Source of the DNA: Paludibacter sp. | GTDB lineage: Bacteria; Bacteroidota; Bacteroidia; Bacteroidales; Paludibacteraceae | Assembly (NCBI GenBank): GCA_028710415.1 | Contig: JAQTUE010000013.1 | Location: forward strand, 62,001 to 126,000 | Direction of reading: 5' to 3' | DNA length: 64,000 nucleotides | Part shown: positions 17,559-26,933 of the stretch, one piece after another | Layout of the letters: the number at the start of each line of letters is the position of its first letter | How positions within the stretch are numbered: position 1 is the first letter of the stretch | The notes under the pieces: model-generated | What the model was told of the DNA's origin: nothing | The model's input: the letters and a program-made list of their open reading frames with translations, nothing else | The model's database searches: none | Translations under genes and position numbers: made by a program

Positions 17559-18442
17559 ATGTAACCCTAAATAATGGAATAGAAATACCCAAAATTGGTA
17601 TGGGAACATACCCATTGCAGGGTGTCGCGATGACAAAGGCAGTTCTTTCGGCAGTCAATTGCGGGTATAGGGCTTTTGATACTGCTCATGCCTATGGAAA
17701 TGAAGTAAGTCTTGGAAATGCATTACAGGAGGTTTTCAGGACTACAAAAATTAAACGACAGAATGTGTTTGTTACTTCAAAAATCGGGGAAAATCTGGAA
17801 CATGGCATGCCTGATTGTAGATTGTTCTATGCAGCTTATCCGAACAAAAAAAAAGATATTAAAGGTATTGTATCAAAACAACTGACAGAATCGTTAAATA
17901 ATTTACAAACAGAATACCTTGATTTATTGCTGATTCATTGGCCACATCCCGATTTTTTAGTTGAGATTTGGAAAGCTATGGAGGAAGAATATCTTGCAGG
18001 AAGAGTAAGAGCCATAGGAGTTTCTAATTGTCGTGAATGGCACTTAAAGAAAATTCTTGAAGCCAGTAAAATTAAACCTATGGTGAATCAATTTGAACTT
18101 CATCCGTTGAATACAAAAAAAAAATTAATTGCATTTTGTCAGCAACTTAATATTCAGGTTCAGGCTTATAGTCCCTTATTGGTAATGAATCCTAAATTAA
18201 TGGATTCATCAATTCTAAAATTACTATCTAAAAAATATAATAAATCCATTCCGCAAATTATTTTACGATGGGACCTGCAAAATGGCATTATTCCAATTCC
18301 CAAGTCAGGAAATCCCACAAGGTTACTTGAAAATATCAGTATCTTTGATTTTGAATTATCTGAAGTTGATTTGAAAGAAGTTGATAAATTAAATGAGAAT
18401 TACAAAGCATTGGTTGAATCCAGGTATTGCCCGGGATATTAA
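17555..18442 (+). CDS. aldo/keto reductase
   Basis: This 295-residue protein has the complete AKR tetrad: Asp42 and Tyr47 in FDTAHAYGNE, Lys76 in FVTSKI, and His128 in LLLIHWPHP. Family signatures GVSNCREWHLKKIL and IPIPKSGNPTRLLENI are present. It should reduce an aldehyde or ketone with NADPH. It overlaps the flippase gene by 4 bases and lies within the sugar cluster, so a sugar or acyl precursor is the probable substrate, but this cannot be read from the sequence. Confidence 0.85.
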   Translation: MNVTLNNGIEIPKIGMGTYPLQGVAMTKAVLSAVNCGYRAFDTAHAYGNEVSLGNALQEVFRTTKIKRQNVFVTSKIGENLEHGMPDCRLFYAAYPNKKKDIKGIVSKQLTESLNNLQTEYLDLLLIHWPHPDFLVEIWKAMEEEYLAGRVRAIGVSNCREWHLKKILEASKIKPMVNQFELHPLNTKKKLIAFCQQLNIQVQAYSPLLVMNPKLMDSSILKLLSKKYNKSIPQIILRWDLQNGIIPIPKSGNPTRLLENISIFDFELSEVDLKEVDKLNENYKALVESRYCPGY

Positions 18443-18454
18443 TACACAGAAGAG

Positions 18455-19492
18455 ATGAGAACTATGATTAAAGCATTTGCAATTCAAGGGTTTTTAAGCC
18501 TGATTATTGCAACTATTGTATTCTTAATATCAGGATCATTTTTATATGCGGCTATTTTTTTTACTATTATATTATCGATTAGGATGGTAAAACCGACTCT
18601 GACGATATTAAATATATTAATAAAATGTACAAAATGGTATGAAATGCAGGCCGGTGATGGAGTTAAATTTCGGAAACAAATTGATACTGACCTCGATATT
18701 TGCAACCTGGGGAGTAATTCGGGAAAATTTGCTTTTTCATATGCAGGGACAGGACTGAAAGGTGAGAATTGGGCATTAGGTCCTCAAACATTGTCCTATG
18801 ATTACCGGGTTTTAAAAAACTATTCGGGTTATCTGAAGGAAGGGGCTACCGTTTTGATTCCTCTGTGTCCCTTTAGTGGTTGCATAAAAGATTTTAAAGA
18901 GGATATGTATAATTATAAATATTATTCTTTTCTTCATCCTATTTTCATTTTAAATTATTCAGAAGATACAAAGAAAAAAGCCCTCAGGTTTGTAGATACT
19001 CCTTTTCAGGCAAAACCCATAAAATCAATTATTCGTATTTTAAAAGATGTTTCAATAGTTCCCGAAATTAAAATGAATGAAGAAAGCCTTGAAAATAATG
19101 CAAATACTTTTATAAATAGTTGGAAAGAACAATTTTCGATTACAGACTTAGATGAACCTGTTTCGGAACAAAATAAAGAATCATTATTTTACAATACGAA
19201 CTTATTGTCGGATATGATTTCCTTTTGTTTGGAACGCAATCTTAAACCGGTAATAGTAATTCCACCTATCACAAAGCACTTGAATTCAGAAATAACAACT
19301 ATCTTTCGTGAAAATTATATATATTCATTTATCAATGCAGCTAATAATAACAAAGTACCATTTCTGAATTATTTAGATGATACCTCATTTCTTGATGACG
19401 ATTTGTATATTAATTCCTATTTTTTAAATAAAAAAGGTCAAAAGTTATTTACTTTAAAAGTTTTGGCTGATTTAAAATTAATAGAAAAATAG
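18455..19492 (+). CDS. membrane-anchored SGNH-like protein
   Basis: The protein has 345 residues. Two N-terminal hydrophobic segments (about residues 5-25 and 28-50) anchor it. The rest resembles the SGNH/DltD/AlgX-like fold: an early NLGSNSGKFAFSY block, a WALGPQTLSYD block, the strand PVIVIPPITKHL, and a late YFLNKKGQKLF block where SGNH enzymes usually have Asp-x-x-His. The expected His is Gln here, so catalysis is uncertain. Such proteins in polysaccharide clusters often add or remove O-acyl groups in the periplasm. It starts 12 bases after the reductase and lies in the same operon. Family assignment is tentative. Confidence 0.55.
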   Translation: MRTMIKAFAIQGFLSLIIATIVFLISGSFLYAAIFFTIILSIRMVKPTLTILNILIKCTKWYEMQAGDGVKFRKQIDTDLDICNLGSNSGKFAFSYAGTGLKGENWALGPQTLSYDYRVLKNYSGYLKEGATVLIPLCPFSGCIKDFKEDMYNYKYYSFLHPIFILNYSEDTKKKALRFVDTPFQAKPIKSIIRILKDVSIVPEIKMNEESLENNANTFINSWKEQFSITDLDEPVSEQNKESLFYNTNLLSDMISFCLERNLKPVIVIPPITKHLNSEITTIFRENYIYSFINAANNNKVPFLNYLDDTSFLDDDLYINSYFLNKKGQKLFTLKVLADLKLIEK

Positions 19493-19583
19493 CAATTCTA
19501 TTCATGTTTTTTTTGTTTTCAATATTACTTTGTTTAAATCAGTTCCATTAAAAACTTAATTTTATAAATCATTGCAAGGCAAT

Positions 19584-20726
19584 ATGAAAATAGGAATTCT
19601 TACTCAACCATTAAGTACAAACTACGGAGGCTTATTGCAGGCATACGCCCTTCAGTATGTTTTAAAGAATATGGGACATGAAGTTTTGACTATTGATAAA
19701 CAAGCTATAGATTTGCCTTTTAGGATAAAACTTCTTTCTGTAGTTAAACGATTGTCAGCACTAATTATGCACAATAGTCCTAATTTAATACGGGTTTGGG
19801 CTACAGCTAAAGAGCGAAATATAATAGCAAAAAATACAAACCGTTTTATTAAAGATAATATAAGTACAACAACAAAAATTGGTCCATTTAAGAAACTTTC
19901 ATTTTTAAAAAAATATAATTTTGACGCATATATAGTTGGTAGTGATCAGGTTTGGCGTCTTAAATATTCTCCTTGTATTCTTGATTATTTTTTGGATTTT
20001 TGTAATAACCAGGATAAAATAAAACGAATTGCATATGCAGCTTCTTTTGGTGTTGAAAATTGGGAATTCCCAAAAAAACTTACTGAACAAAGTGCTTCAT
20101 TATCTAAAAAATTTGATGCAATTTCTGTCCGTGAAGATTCAGCAGTTGAACTTTGTAAAAACTATATGGGTGTTCAAGCTGTGCGGGTATTAGATCCAAC
20201 CATGTTATTGACAAAGGAAGATTATATAGGTCTGGTTGAAAAAGAAAATATCCCTAAAAATAGAGGTTCTTTAATGATTTATGTTTTAGACAAGTCTAAT
20301 GAGAATAATGAGACAATTCAACAAGTTACTCAATACCTTAATTTAGAGTCATTTTCGGTTATGGCCAAAAACTCATTTTATGAGGTTGGAAAGAACAAAC
20401 TGGAAGGATGTATTTTTCCGTCAGTGACGGAATGGATTCGTGGTTTCATGGATGCTGAATATGTTATAACGGATTCATTTCACGGAACTGTTTTTTCAAT
20501 TCTTTTTAATAAACCTTTTCTTTCTATTGGAAATATTGATCGGGGTATCACAAGATTTACATCATTATTGAATTTATTTGGTTTAGAAGATAGACTTATT
20601 TTAAGTAAGTATGATTTGACAGAAGAAAAAATTAAGGCACCAATTGATTTTACAAGGGTCAATAAAATTTTGAATAAAGAAAAAAAGAAAGCGAATATAT
20701 TTCTTTTAAACGCTTTAAATAATTAA
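19584..20726 (+). CDS. polysaccharide pyruvyltransferase family protein
   Basis: The protein has 380 residues from the ATG at 19584, chosen because AAGG lies just upstream; an upstream TTG at 19572 is less likely. Family marks are MKIGILTQPLSTNYGGLLQAYALQ at the start, YIVGSDQVWR, a YAASFG strand, ISVREDSAVEL, and the late TDSFHGTVFSILFNKPF. WcaK/CsaB-type enzymes transfer pyruvate ketals from phosphoenolpyruvate to sugars. In many polysaccharide clusters this family occurs near FrhB-like proteins, and here one lies at 14211. An acidic pyruvate decoration of the glycan is the likely outcome. Confidence 0.85.
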   Translation: MKIGILTQPLSTNYGGLLQAYALQYVLKNMGHEVLTIDKQAIDLPFRIKLLSVVKRLSALIMHNSPNLIRVWATAKERNIIAKNTNRFIKDNISTTTKIGPFKKLSFLKKYNFDAYIVGSDQVWRLKYSPCILDYFLDFCNNQDKIKRIAYAASFGVENWEFPKKLTEQSASLSKKFDAISVREDSAVELCKNYMGVQAVRVLDPTMLLTKEDYIGLVEKENIPKNRGSLMIYVLDKSNENNETIQQVTQYLNLESFSVMAKNSFYEVGKNKLEGCIFPSVTEWIRGFMDAEYVITDSFHGTVFSILFNKPFLSIGNIDRGITRFTSLLNLFGLEDRLILSKYDLTEEKIKAPIDFTRVNKILNKEKKKANIFLLNALNN

Positions 20727-20727
20727 C

Positions 20728-21771
20728 ATGGAAAATATTTTGCCTAAAATAAGTGTAATAGTACCAGTATACAATGCTGAAAAGTATTTAAATAAATGTA
20801 TTGATAGCATATTGAATCAGACTTTTACTAATTTTGAATTGTTGCTTATAGATGACGGGAGTAAGGACAATTCTGGTGTGATTTGTGACGAATATGCAAA
20901 AAAAGATAAACGTGTTCGTGTTTTTCATTTAGAAAATGGAGGTGTAAGTACAGCAAGAAATTCAGGCATTGAGAATGCCATTGGCGAATGGATTAATTTT
21001 GTTGACAGCGATGATTGGTTGGAACAGGAAGTTTTTAATGATGTGTTAAAAAAAATCAGAAATATAAAAGTTGATTTAGTAATTTGGGGATATCGTTTAG
21101 TTTATCCTAACTACTCACATGATATTATTATTCCATACGAAGGATATTTTATAAATAATACAGATACTGCTGAATTATTAATTTTGTGTGATTTAAAAAA
21201 ATTATTAGAATCTCCATGTAATAAACTGTATTCTAATGAAATAATAAAAAATAAACATCTTAGATTTGATTTTAAACTTTCATTAATGGAAGATAGTAAA
21301 TTTAATTGGAGTTACTTTAATTCGGTGGAGTCAATATGCTCAATTCAAAAAATTTACTATAATTATAGGATAAATCACAATAGAGAATCTCTTTCGTCTA
21401 AACATATTGATAATTTAATAGAAATAAGAACAGAGAATGTAATTAAACGGTTAAATTATTTTATTAATTATGTTGGAAAATACAAGAATCAATATCTGAC
21501 TTTTTTAGAGAAGGATATTGAAATGGCTCATCTTGAATTACTTTTAGAATTATACACGAGAAAGGTTTCGGCGAAAAAAAGGAGAGAAAATATTAAGTAT
21601 TTACTAAAAAGAGGAAATATTGATTTATATAAAGGTGGTTCCATTTTTAAGGTGTTAAGTACTAAAAATATTTTATTTATTGATATTGTTTTAAAATTGA
21701 GGTATTTGATTAACAAGTTTATTCCAATTCTTTTTGCTTTATTTCAGAAATTAAGACTAAAGCAAATTTAA
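20728..21771 (+). CDS. family 2 glycosyltransferase
   Basis: This 347-residue protein opens with the GT-A fold of GT2: ISVIVPVYNAEKYL, LLLIDDGSKDNSG, GGVSTARNSGIENAIGEWINFVDSDDW. The DSDD motif binds the metal and nucleotide sugar. The C-terminus has a hydrophobic stretch that may touch the membrane. It starts 1 base after the pyruvyltransferase stop. Donor and acceptor cannot be told. Confidence 0.88.
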   Translation: MENILPKISVIVPVYNAEKYLNKCIDSILNQTFTNFELLLIDDGSKDNSGVICDEYAKKDKRVRVFHLENGGVSTARNSGIENAIGEWINFVDSDDWLEQEVFNDVLKKIRNIKVDLVIWGYRLVYPNYSHDIIIPYEGYFINNTDTAELLILCDLKKLLESPCNKLYSNEIIKNKHLRFDFKLSLMEDSKFNWSYFNSVESICSIQKIYYNYRINHNRESLSSKHIDNLIEIRTENVIKRLNYFINYVGKYKNQYLTFLEKDIEMAHLELLLELYTRKVSAKKRRENIKYLLKRGNIDLYKGGSIFKVLSTKNILFIDIVLKLRYLINKFIPILFALFQKLRLKQI

Positions 21772-21800
21772 TAAGTATAGTTTAAGTAAATGGAATAAAT

Positions 21801-21914
21801 TAATGTCCTATTATTTTAAATAAAACTTAATCAACCCTCAGCTCTATCGCCCTCTCCTTTGAAGAGGGCAGGGGGAGAGGTCTGATTTCAAGAAGAATAA
21901 AACAAGACATTATA
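21801..21914. mobile_element. short element with TAATGTCC-type inverted ends
   Basis: The left end TAATGTCCTATT and the right end AAGACATTATA are inverted copies, and they match the ends of the element at 6391-6640. The interior has a CCCTCTCCTTTGAAGAGGGCAG hairpin and a GGGGGAGAGGTCTG tail, similar to part of the element at 51172-51297. No coding potential is seen. It fills the gap between two genes of the polysaccharide cluster. Confidence 0.45.
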
Positions 21915-21968
21915 TTGTTCCAACTACTTAATAAGTGTAAAGTTGATTATTTTTAATATGTTTTTAAA

Positions 21969-23126
21969 ATGGCTGAATTAGTTCTTATATATTTCTTTAC
22001 ATTTTCGATTGTTATTTTTTTTTCCTATTTAGGAGTGAGAGAGAATAATAGAGAAGTAACAGTTGTAGGTCATTTCAGATGGAATAAATTCTATTTTCTA
22101 TCACTGTTGACACTTACCATATTCCTTGGAACAAGAGATGGAGTAGGAGTTGACTTTTATAGTTATAAAGATGGGTATGAAAACGGAACCCAGTTATTTG
22201 AATTTGGAGAATCGACCGAAATCGGACAAATATGGCTTACCGATATTTTGAATTTTTTTAAACTGGATTACCACAGTTTCTTCATCGCTACCTCCTTTAT
22301 TACTGTCTTACTTTTATTTAACAGTTTTAAAAATTTCTATCATTTATTGCCTATTGGTATTTTGATATTTTTTGTAGGGGGAATGTATAACTTTGATATC
22401 AATGGAGTCAGGCAAGGTATTGCAATGATGGCATTCTTTAATTCATTACGTTTTATAAAATGGGATGGAAATGTAAAAGAAAAATTGAAAAATACTATTT
22501 GGTTTTCTTTTTACTTAACGATTGGTGCATTGTTTCATTATTCCATATTTATTTTTGTTCCATTAATATTCATATTAAACAAGAGATTTTTATCGATATT
22601 TAATTCGCGTATACTGATAATTCTGGTATTTATTGGGTTTTTCATTAACTCAGTTTCATTTTTAGGAATATTTGCGAATTCATTTGCTGATTTATTTCCT
22701 AAATATGAATATTATACTGATTTAGATCTAATGACAGAAGTAAGTGGTTTTCATCTGGGTGCTGTATTCATTCTAATTGCTAACTTAATACCTTTAATTT
22801 TTTATAATAAAATAAAAAGTGAATTTCCTGATTCGCCAAAATATTTCGTACTATATGCTTTTGGTACAGGAATGATGTATGCTTTTTCTGAATATATGGT
22901 TGTTGGTAGGGTGATTTTATATTTTTCTTTATGCAATATATTTGTTTTTGCATATACTATTAGTTATTTTAAAAAATATAGCCGGGAATATCTTAAATTT
23001 AAATTTTTAAATTTTTCAATTATCGGTTATTATATTGTTTTATTTGTTTATAGCATACCAAAATTTATGGAAATACAAATCATAACTGACTATTTTTCAT
23101 TATGGTTTATACCGCTGACAAAATAA
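21969..23126 (+). CDS. EpsG-family polysaccharide polymerase (Wzy)
   Basis: This 385-residue protein has about ten membrane helices. It shows the EpsG/Wzy arrangement: an early FLGTRDGVGVDFYSYKDGYENG loop with the conserved GxDxxxY, a central FDINGVRQGIAMMAFFNSLRF, and FHYSIFIFVPL. It would polymerise repeat units on the periplasmic side of the inner membrane. Together with the Wzx at 16029 it defines the cluster as Wzx/Wzy-dependent. It lies in the most AT-rich part of the cluster. Confidence 0.85.
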   Translation: MAELVLIYFFTFSIVIFFSYLGVRENNREVTVVGHFRWNKFYFLSLLTLTIFLGTRDGVGVDFYSYKDGYENGTQLFEFGESTEIGQIWLTDILNFFKLDYHSFFIATSFITVLLLFNSFKNFYHLLPIGILIFFVGGMYNFDINGVRQGIAMMAFFNSLRFIKWDGNVKEKLKNTIWFSFYLTIGALFHYSIFIFVPLIFILNKRFLSIFNSRILIILVFIGFFINSVSFLGIFANSFADLFPKYEYYTDLDLMTEVSGFHLGAVFILIANLIPLIFYNKIKSEFPDSPKYFVLYAFGTGMMYAFSEYMVVGRVILYFSLCNIFVFAYTISYFKKYSREYLKFKFLNFSIIGYYIVLFVYSIPKFMEIQIITDYFSLWFIPLTK

Positions 23127-23199
23127 AAATTATATTTCAGTATCTAAAAAAAGTTTTTATGATAAAATATTACTCGCAAAAATAAAAGTATTTAATTTT

Positions 23200-24168
23200 A
23201 TGACATCAAATCTGATGAAGAAAGAAATAGACCTATCAATTATCATCGTAAGCATGAATAAAATTGATTTGCTTTTAAACTGTATAGAATCTATAGTCAA
23301 TTCGACAATTAAGCTTCACTATGAGATAATTGTAGTAGCATATATGTTTGAATCTGATAATTTAAAACAACTTAAAAATAAATTTTCTCAAATTAAAGTT
23401 ATTGAAAATAATGAAATTGCAGGATTTTCAGAAAATAATAATTTGGGTATAAAATTTTCAAAAGGTAGATATTGTTTAATAATAAATGATGATACATATA
23501 TTAAAAAGCCTTTGATTGATGAATTGGTTTTTTCTTTTAAGGCAATTGAAAATGAAGATGATAAGATAGCAATATTGTCACCGGTTTTGTATTTCCCCAA
23601 TGGTAATATCCAATATAACGGAAGAGAAAAAAGCACTTATAAAGATTACATATTAAGTAAGTTAAATATAAATTTTATAAAAAGAAAAAAAGTATATTCT
23701 AATAAGAGTAATATTTATCAAACATATAATATCACGGGTGCCTGTTTCATGATTAAATCCAGTATATTTAAAGAATTAGGATATTTTGATGAAAAATATT
23801 TTTTTTGTCCTGAAGACATTGCTTTATCCACCCTTGCAAATGAAAGAGGTTATCGGGTTTATGTAGATACTAATTTGTCAATCTACCATATTCACAGATC
23901 CTCTTCTAAATCTTTACTTGATATAATCACACCGGTAGAAGAAATCGGTTCATGTTTATTTTATGGGAAGTCAAATAAAAAAATACTAATTACACTTAAA
24001 TTGATAGTTTTTATCCAGGCTTTTCTGAAAATTATTTTTTGGATCTTCAATTTTATAAACAAAAACAAAAATATTTATATTAATGCTTACAAAAATACTT
24101 TGTTATATATTTTTTCGAGTTATACTCCCAAAGAACTATTCCTTAAATTGTATAAAAATACAAACTAA
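23200..24168 (+). CDS. family 2 glycosyltransferase, rhamnosyltransferase-like
   Basis: This 322-residue protein has the GT2 core LSIIIVSMNKIDLLLNCIESIV, IEIAGFSENNNLGIKFSKGRYCLIINDDTYI (metal site NDDT), ITGACFMIKSSIFKELGYFDE and YFFCPEDIALS. This combination is typical of rhamnosyltransferase-like GT2 enzymes. An internal ATG at 23215 is an alternative start. Its C-terminus carries two hydrophobic stretches. The sugar is not determinable. Confidence 0.82.
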   Translation: MTSNLMKKEIDLSIIIVSMNKIDLLLNCIESIVNSTIKLHYEIIVVAYMFESDNLKQLKNKFSQIKVIENNEIAGFSENNNLGIKFSKGRYCLIINDDTYIKKPLIDELVFSFKAIENEDDKIAILSPVLYFPNGNIQYNGREKSTYKDYILSKLNINFIKRKKVYSNKSNIYQTYNITGACFMIKSSIFKELGYFDEKYFFCPEDIALSTLANERGYRVYVDTNLSIYHIHRSSSKSLLDIITPVEEIGSCLFYGKSNKKILITLKLIVFIQAFLKIIFWIFNFINKNKNIYINAYKNTLLYIFSSYTPKELFLKLYKNTN

Positions 24169-24226
24169 TTTAATTTAAGAAACTGAATTGACTTTTTGAC
24201 TATAACTAAATTTAATATTATTTGAA

Positions 24227-25468
24227 ATGAATATTTTAATTGCGCATATGACATGGTATCCAAGTGGAGGGGATTGGACATATATAGATAGTATCTGTAA
24301 AATGTATGAATCACATGGTCATCACATAATTCCATTTTCAGTAAAAAATGAGAAAAATTTCCCAACACCATATGATAAGTATTTTTTAGAAAGCGTAGAT
24401 TACAAATCATTTTACAATAAAATATCACTTACATCAGGAATAAAAACGGCAATAAATTCTATTTATTCAATAGAAGCAAAGGAAAAACTAAGTTTATTGT
24501 TAAGAGAAAATAAAGTAGATATTGCCCAACTAAATAGTATTTCGAATTATCAGACACCAAGTATTATTCCTGTTCTAAAAAAAGAAAAAATTCCAATAGT
24601 TTGGAGAATATTAGATTATAGAATAATTTGTCCAAATACAACATTTTTTGTTGATGGTAAAGTTTGCGAAGCATGCTTCAAACATAAGTATTATAATTGC
24701 ATTTTAAATAAATGTAAAAAAAATTCTTTTATGGCCAGCACTCTTTTGGCAATAGAAAACTATACTTATTTTTTAGCCCCAATTTATAATGATGTGGATT
24801 TATTTTTATTTCAAAGCGAATTTACAAGAGATATATATGTTAAATATGGATATGACATTAAAAAGACACATATAATAGAGAATTCATTCGATTGTTCAGA
24901 TGTAAAACCTCAATATGCAGGAGATAATTATATTTTATATTTTGGTCGATTAGAAAAAGAAAAAGGAATTTATACACTATTAGATGCAATGAAATTATTA
25001 CCAGATATTGTATTAAAAGTAGTAGGAAATGGTACTGAATACGAAAAGTGCATGAATTATATCGTCCAGAATTCAATAAGTAATGTTATTTTCCTTGGTC
25101 CAATATGGGGTAAAGAATTAGATCCACTAATTGAAAATTGCGAATTTGTTGTTGTACCTTCAGAGTGGTACGATCCCAGCCCTTATGTAGTTCTTCAGTC
25201 GTTTTCATATGGAAAACCAGTTGTTGCAGCTAATATGGGTGGATTAAATGATTTAATTATTAACAATGAAAACGGTTTGCTTTTTAAAGCAGGAGATTCT
25301 GTCGATTTAGCACAAAAAATTTCTATTCTTATAAATGATAAAAATTTAATTACTAAAATGGGAATGAGTGCCAGAAGCATTTTGGAAAATAAATATAACC
25401 CTGAGAGATATTATAAGGATACTTTAAGTATTTTTACAAACCTTATTAATTTAAACTCTAATTTATGA
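24227..25468 (+). CDS. family 4 glycosyltransferase
   Basis: This 413-residue GT-B protein has an N-terminal acceptor domain (MTWYPSGGDWTYIDSI) with a cysteine-rich insert (CPNTTFFVDGKVCEACFKHKYYNC) often seen in GT4 of polysaccharide clusters. The C-terminal donor domain carries ILYFGRLEKEKGIYTLLDAM, FLGP and VPSEWYDPSPYVVLQSFSYGKPVVAAN; the E-x7-E-like donor motif is partly changed (VVLQSFSYGKPVV). It overlaps the next gene by 4 bases. Confidence 0.85.
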   Translation: MNILIAHMTWYPSGGDWTYIDSICKMYESHGHHIIPFSVKNEKNFPTPYDKYFLESVDYKSFYNKISLTSGIKTAINSIYSIEAKEKLSLLLRENKVDIAQLNSISNYQTPSIIPVLKKEKIPIVWRILDYRIICPNTTFFVDGKVCEACFKHKYYNCILNKCKKNSFMASTLLAIENYTYFLAPIYNDVDLFLFQSEFTRDIYVKYGYDIKKTHIIENSFDCSDVKPQYAGDNYILYFGRLEKEKGIYTLLDAMKLLPDIVLKVVGNGTEYEKCMNYIVQNSISNVIFLGPIWGKELDPLIENCEFVVVPSEWYDPSPYVVLQSFSYGKPVVAANMGGLNDLIINNENGLLFKAGDSVDLAQKISILINDKNLITKMGMSARSILENKYNPERYYKDTLSIFTNLINLNSNL

Positions 25469-26379
25469 ACATACTAGTTATTGGTGGAAATGGATTTATT
25501 GGTTCCCATTTGATTGATCATTTATTATTAAAAGGTCACAATGTGCGGGTATTTGATGTTTCTTATGAACGTTATAGGAAACCTTTGCCAAATGTAGATT
25601 ATAGAATATCTGCACTTGAGAATATCCCGGATTTATACGAAGCTTTATTGGGAATTGATATTATTTTCCATTTAGCCAGTGCCTCCGTTCCAAGCACTTC
25701 CAATGTAGATACGGTATCAGATATTAATAAAAATTTAATTCCCACGTTGAATATCCTAAATTTATCGGTAAAATTAGGTATAAAAAGAATTATTTACTTT
25801 TCATCCGGTGGAGCTGTTTATGGAAATCCATTGACTAAATTAATTAGTGAAAATCATCCACTAAATCCTATTTCATCGTATGGTATTGTAAAAGTCACTA
25901 TTGAAATGTATTTGTCATTATATCAAAGAATGTATGGATTAAACCCACTCATACTTAGACCTTCAAATCCTTACGGACCACGTCAGGGACATTTTATTGC
26001 ACAGGGAGTTATATCGACTTTTCTTCGTAAAGTACAAAAAAATGAAGAACTAACTGTTTATGGTGATGGTAATTCCGCAAAGGACTATATTTATATCAAA
26101 GATATGATTGATTTAAGCTACCAATTAAGTATTAGTGATGAAGTTGGTATTTTTAATTTGGGAAGTGGAATTGGAACAAGTATAAATCAAATAATTGATC
26201 AAATAAAAAAAACAACCAAAAGTAAACTGAACATTAATTTTGTAGAAAAACAAATTTATGATGTAGATCATTTTGTATTAGACATATCCAAAACTACTAA
26301 TCTTCTTGGGAATTATCCTATTACTACTTTGAAAGAAGGGATTGAAAATACACGGTATTGGCTGAATTCTATTGTTTAA
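25465..26379 (+). CDS. NAD-dependent sugar epimerase (GalE-like SDR)
   Basis: This 304-residue extended SDR protein has the NAD motif GGNGFIGSHL at the N-terminus, IIFHLASASVPS, the catalytic Ser in YFSSGGAVYG, the YGIVK motif (Tyr-x-x-x-Lys) near residue 139, LRPSNPYGPRQG and DYIYIKDMIDL. It probably epimerises or dehydrates a nucleotide-activated hexose for the cluster. The ATGA overlap with the preceding glycosyltransferase indicates one operon. Confidence 0.85.
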   Translation: MNILVIGGNGFIGSHLIDHLLLKGHNVRVFDVSYERYRKPLPNVDYRISALENIPDLYEALLGIDIIFHLASASVPSTSNVDTVSDINKNLIPTLNILNLSVKLGIKRIIYFSSGGAVYGNPLTKLISENHPLNPISSYGIVKVTIEMYLSLYQRMYGLNPLILRPSNPYGPRQGHFIAQGVISTFLRKVQKNEELTVYGDGNSAKDYIYIKDMIDLSYQLSISDEVGIFNLGSGIGTSINQIIDQIKKTTKSKLNINFVEKQIYDVDHFVLDISKTTNLLGNYPITTLKEGIENTRYWLNSIV

Positions 26380-26451
26380 TACAAGTTTAATTTCCAATTA
26401 AATATTGAACGCAAATATTGATTTATATTTACTTTTTATAGAATTAATAAA

Positions 26452-26925
26452 ATGATATTAAAAAAAGACTATTCGATTTATAGAGTGATACGAAAATTCA
26501 CATTCTTTTTTGCGTCAAAATTTCCATTTTTACCCGGTAAATTTAGAGCATTACTCTTTTGTTGGGGGGGAGTGAAATTTACTAAACCATTAAGCTGTTT
26601 TATTGGCTTTAACGTATATTTTGATGATTTACACCCAGAATTAATTCATATTGGTGAAAATACAATTATAACTGAGGGAACAAGAGTGTTAAGTCATTTT
26701 TTAGATCCTAGTTATAATGATTTCGATCATCAATTTACAGCAACTGTTATTATTGGTAATAATGTATTTATTGGGATGAATGTAGTTATTGTAAAACCAA
26801 TTACAGTTGGAGATGGCGCAATTATCGGAGCAAACTCTGTAGTAATAAAAGATATTCCTCCTTACACGATTTGGGGAGGTAATCCTGTAAAGTATTTAAA
26901 AAATAGGGAAATAATTAATAAATAA
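26452..26925 (+). CDS. hexapeptide-repeat O-acyltransferase
   Basis: This 157-residue protein is built on the left-handed beta-helix pattern: IHIGENTIITEGTRVLSHF, VIIGNNVFIGMNVVIVKPITVGDGAIIGANSVV, then the terminal IPPYTIWGGNPVKYLK typical of WcaF/NodL-like sugar acetyltransferases. It likely adds acetyl groups to a sugar of the polysaccharide. It starts 8 bases before the end of the spacer preceding the RmlD-like gene, in the same operon. Confidence 0.85.
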   Translation: MILKKDYSIYRVIRKFTFFFASKFPFLPGKFRALLFCWGGVKFTKPLSCFIGFNVYFDDLHPELIHIGENTIITEGTRVLSHFLDPSYNDFDHQFTATVIIGNNVFIGMNVVIVKPITVGDGAIIGANSVVIKDIPPYTIWGGNPVKYLKNREIINK

Positions 26926-26933
26926 AAATTAGA

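Noticed and set aside
19500..19583. TTG at 19572 as the start of the pyruvyltransferase gene
   Set aside because: The ATG at 19584 has AAGG upstream and gives the family's usual MKIGILT start.
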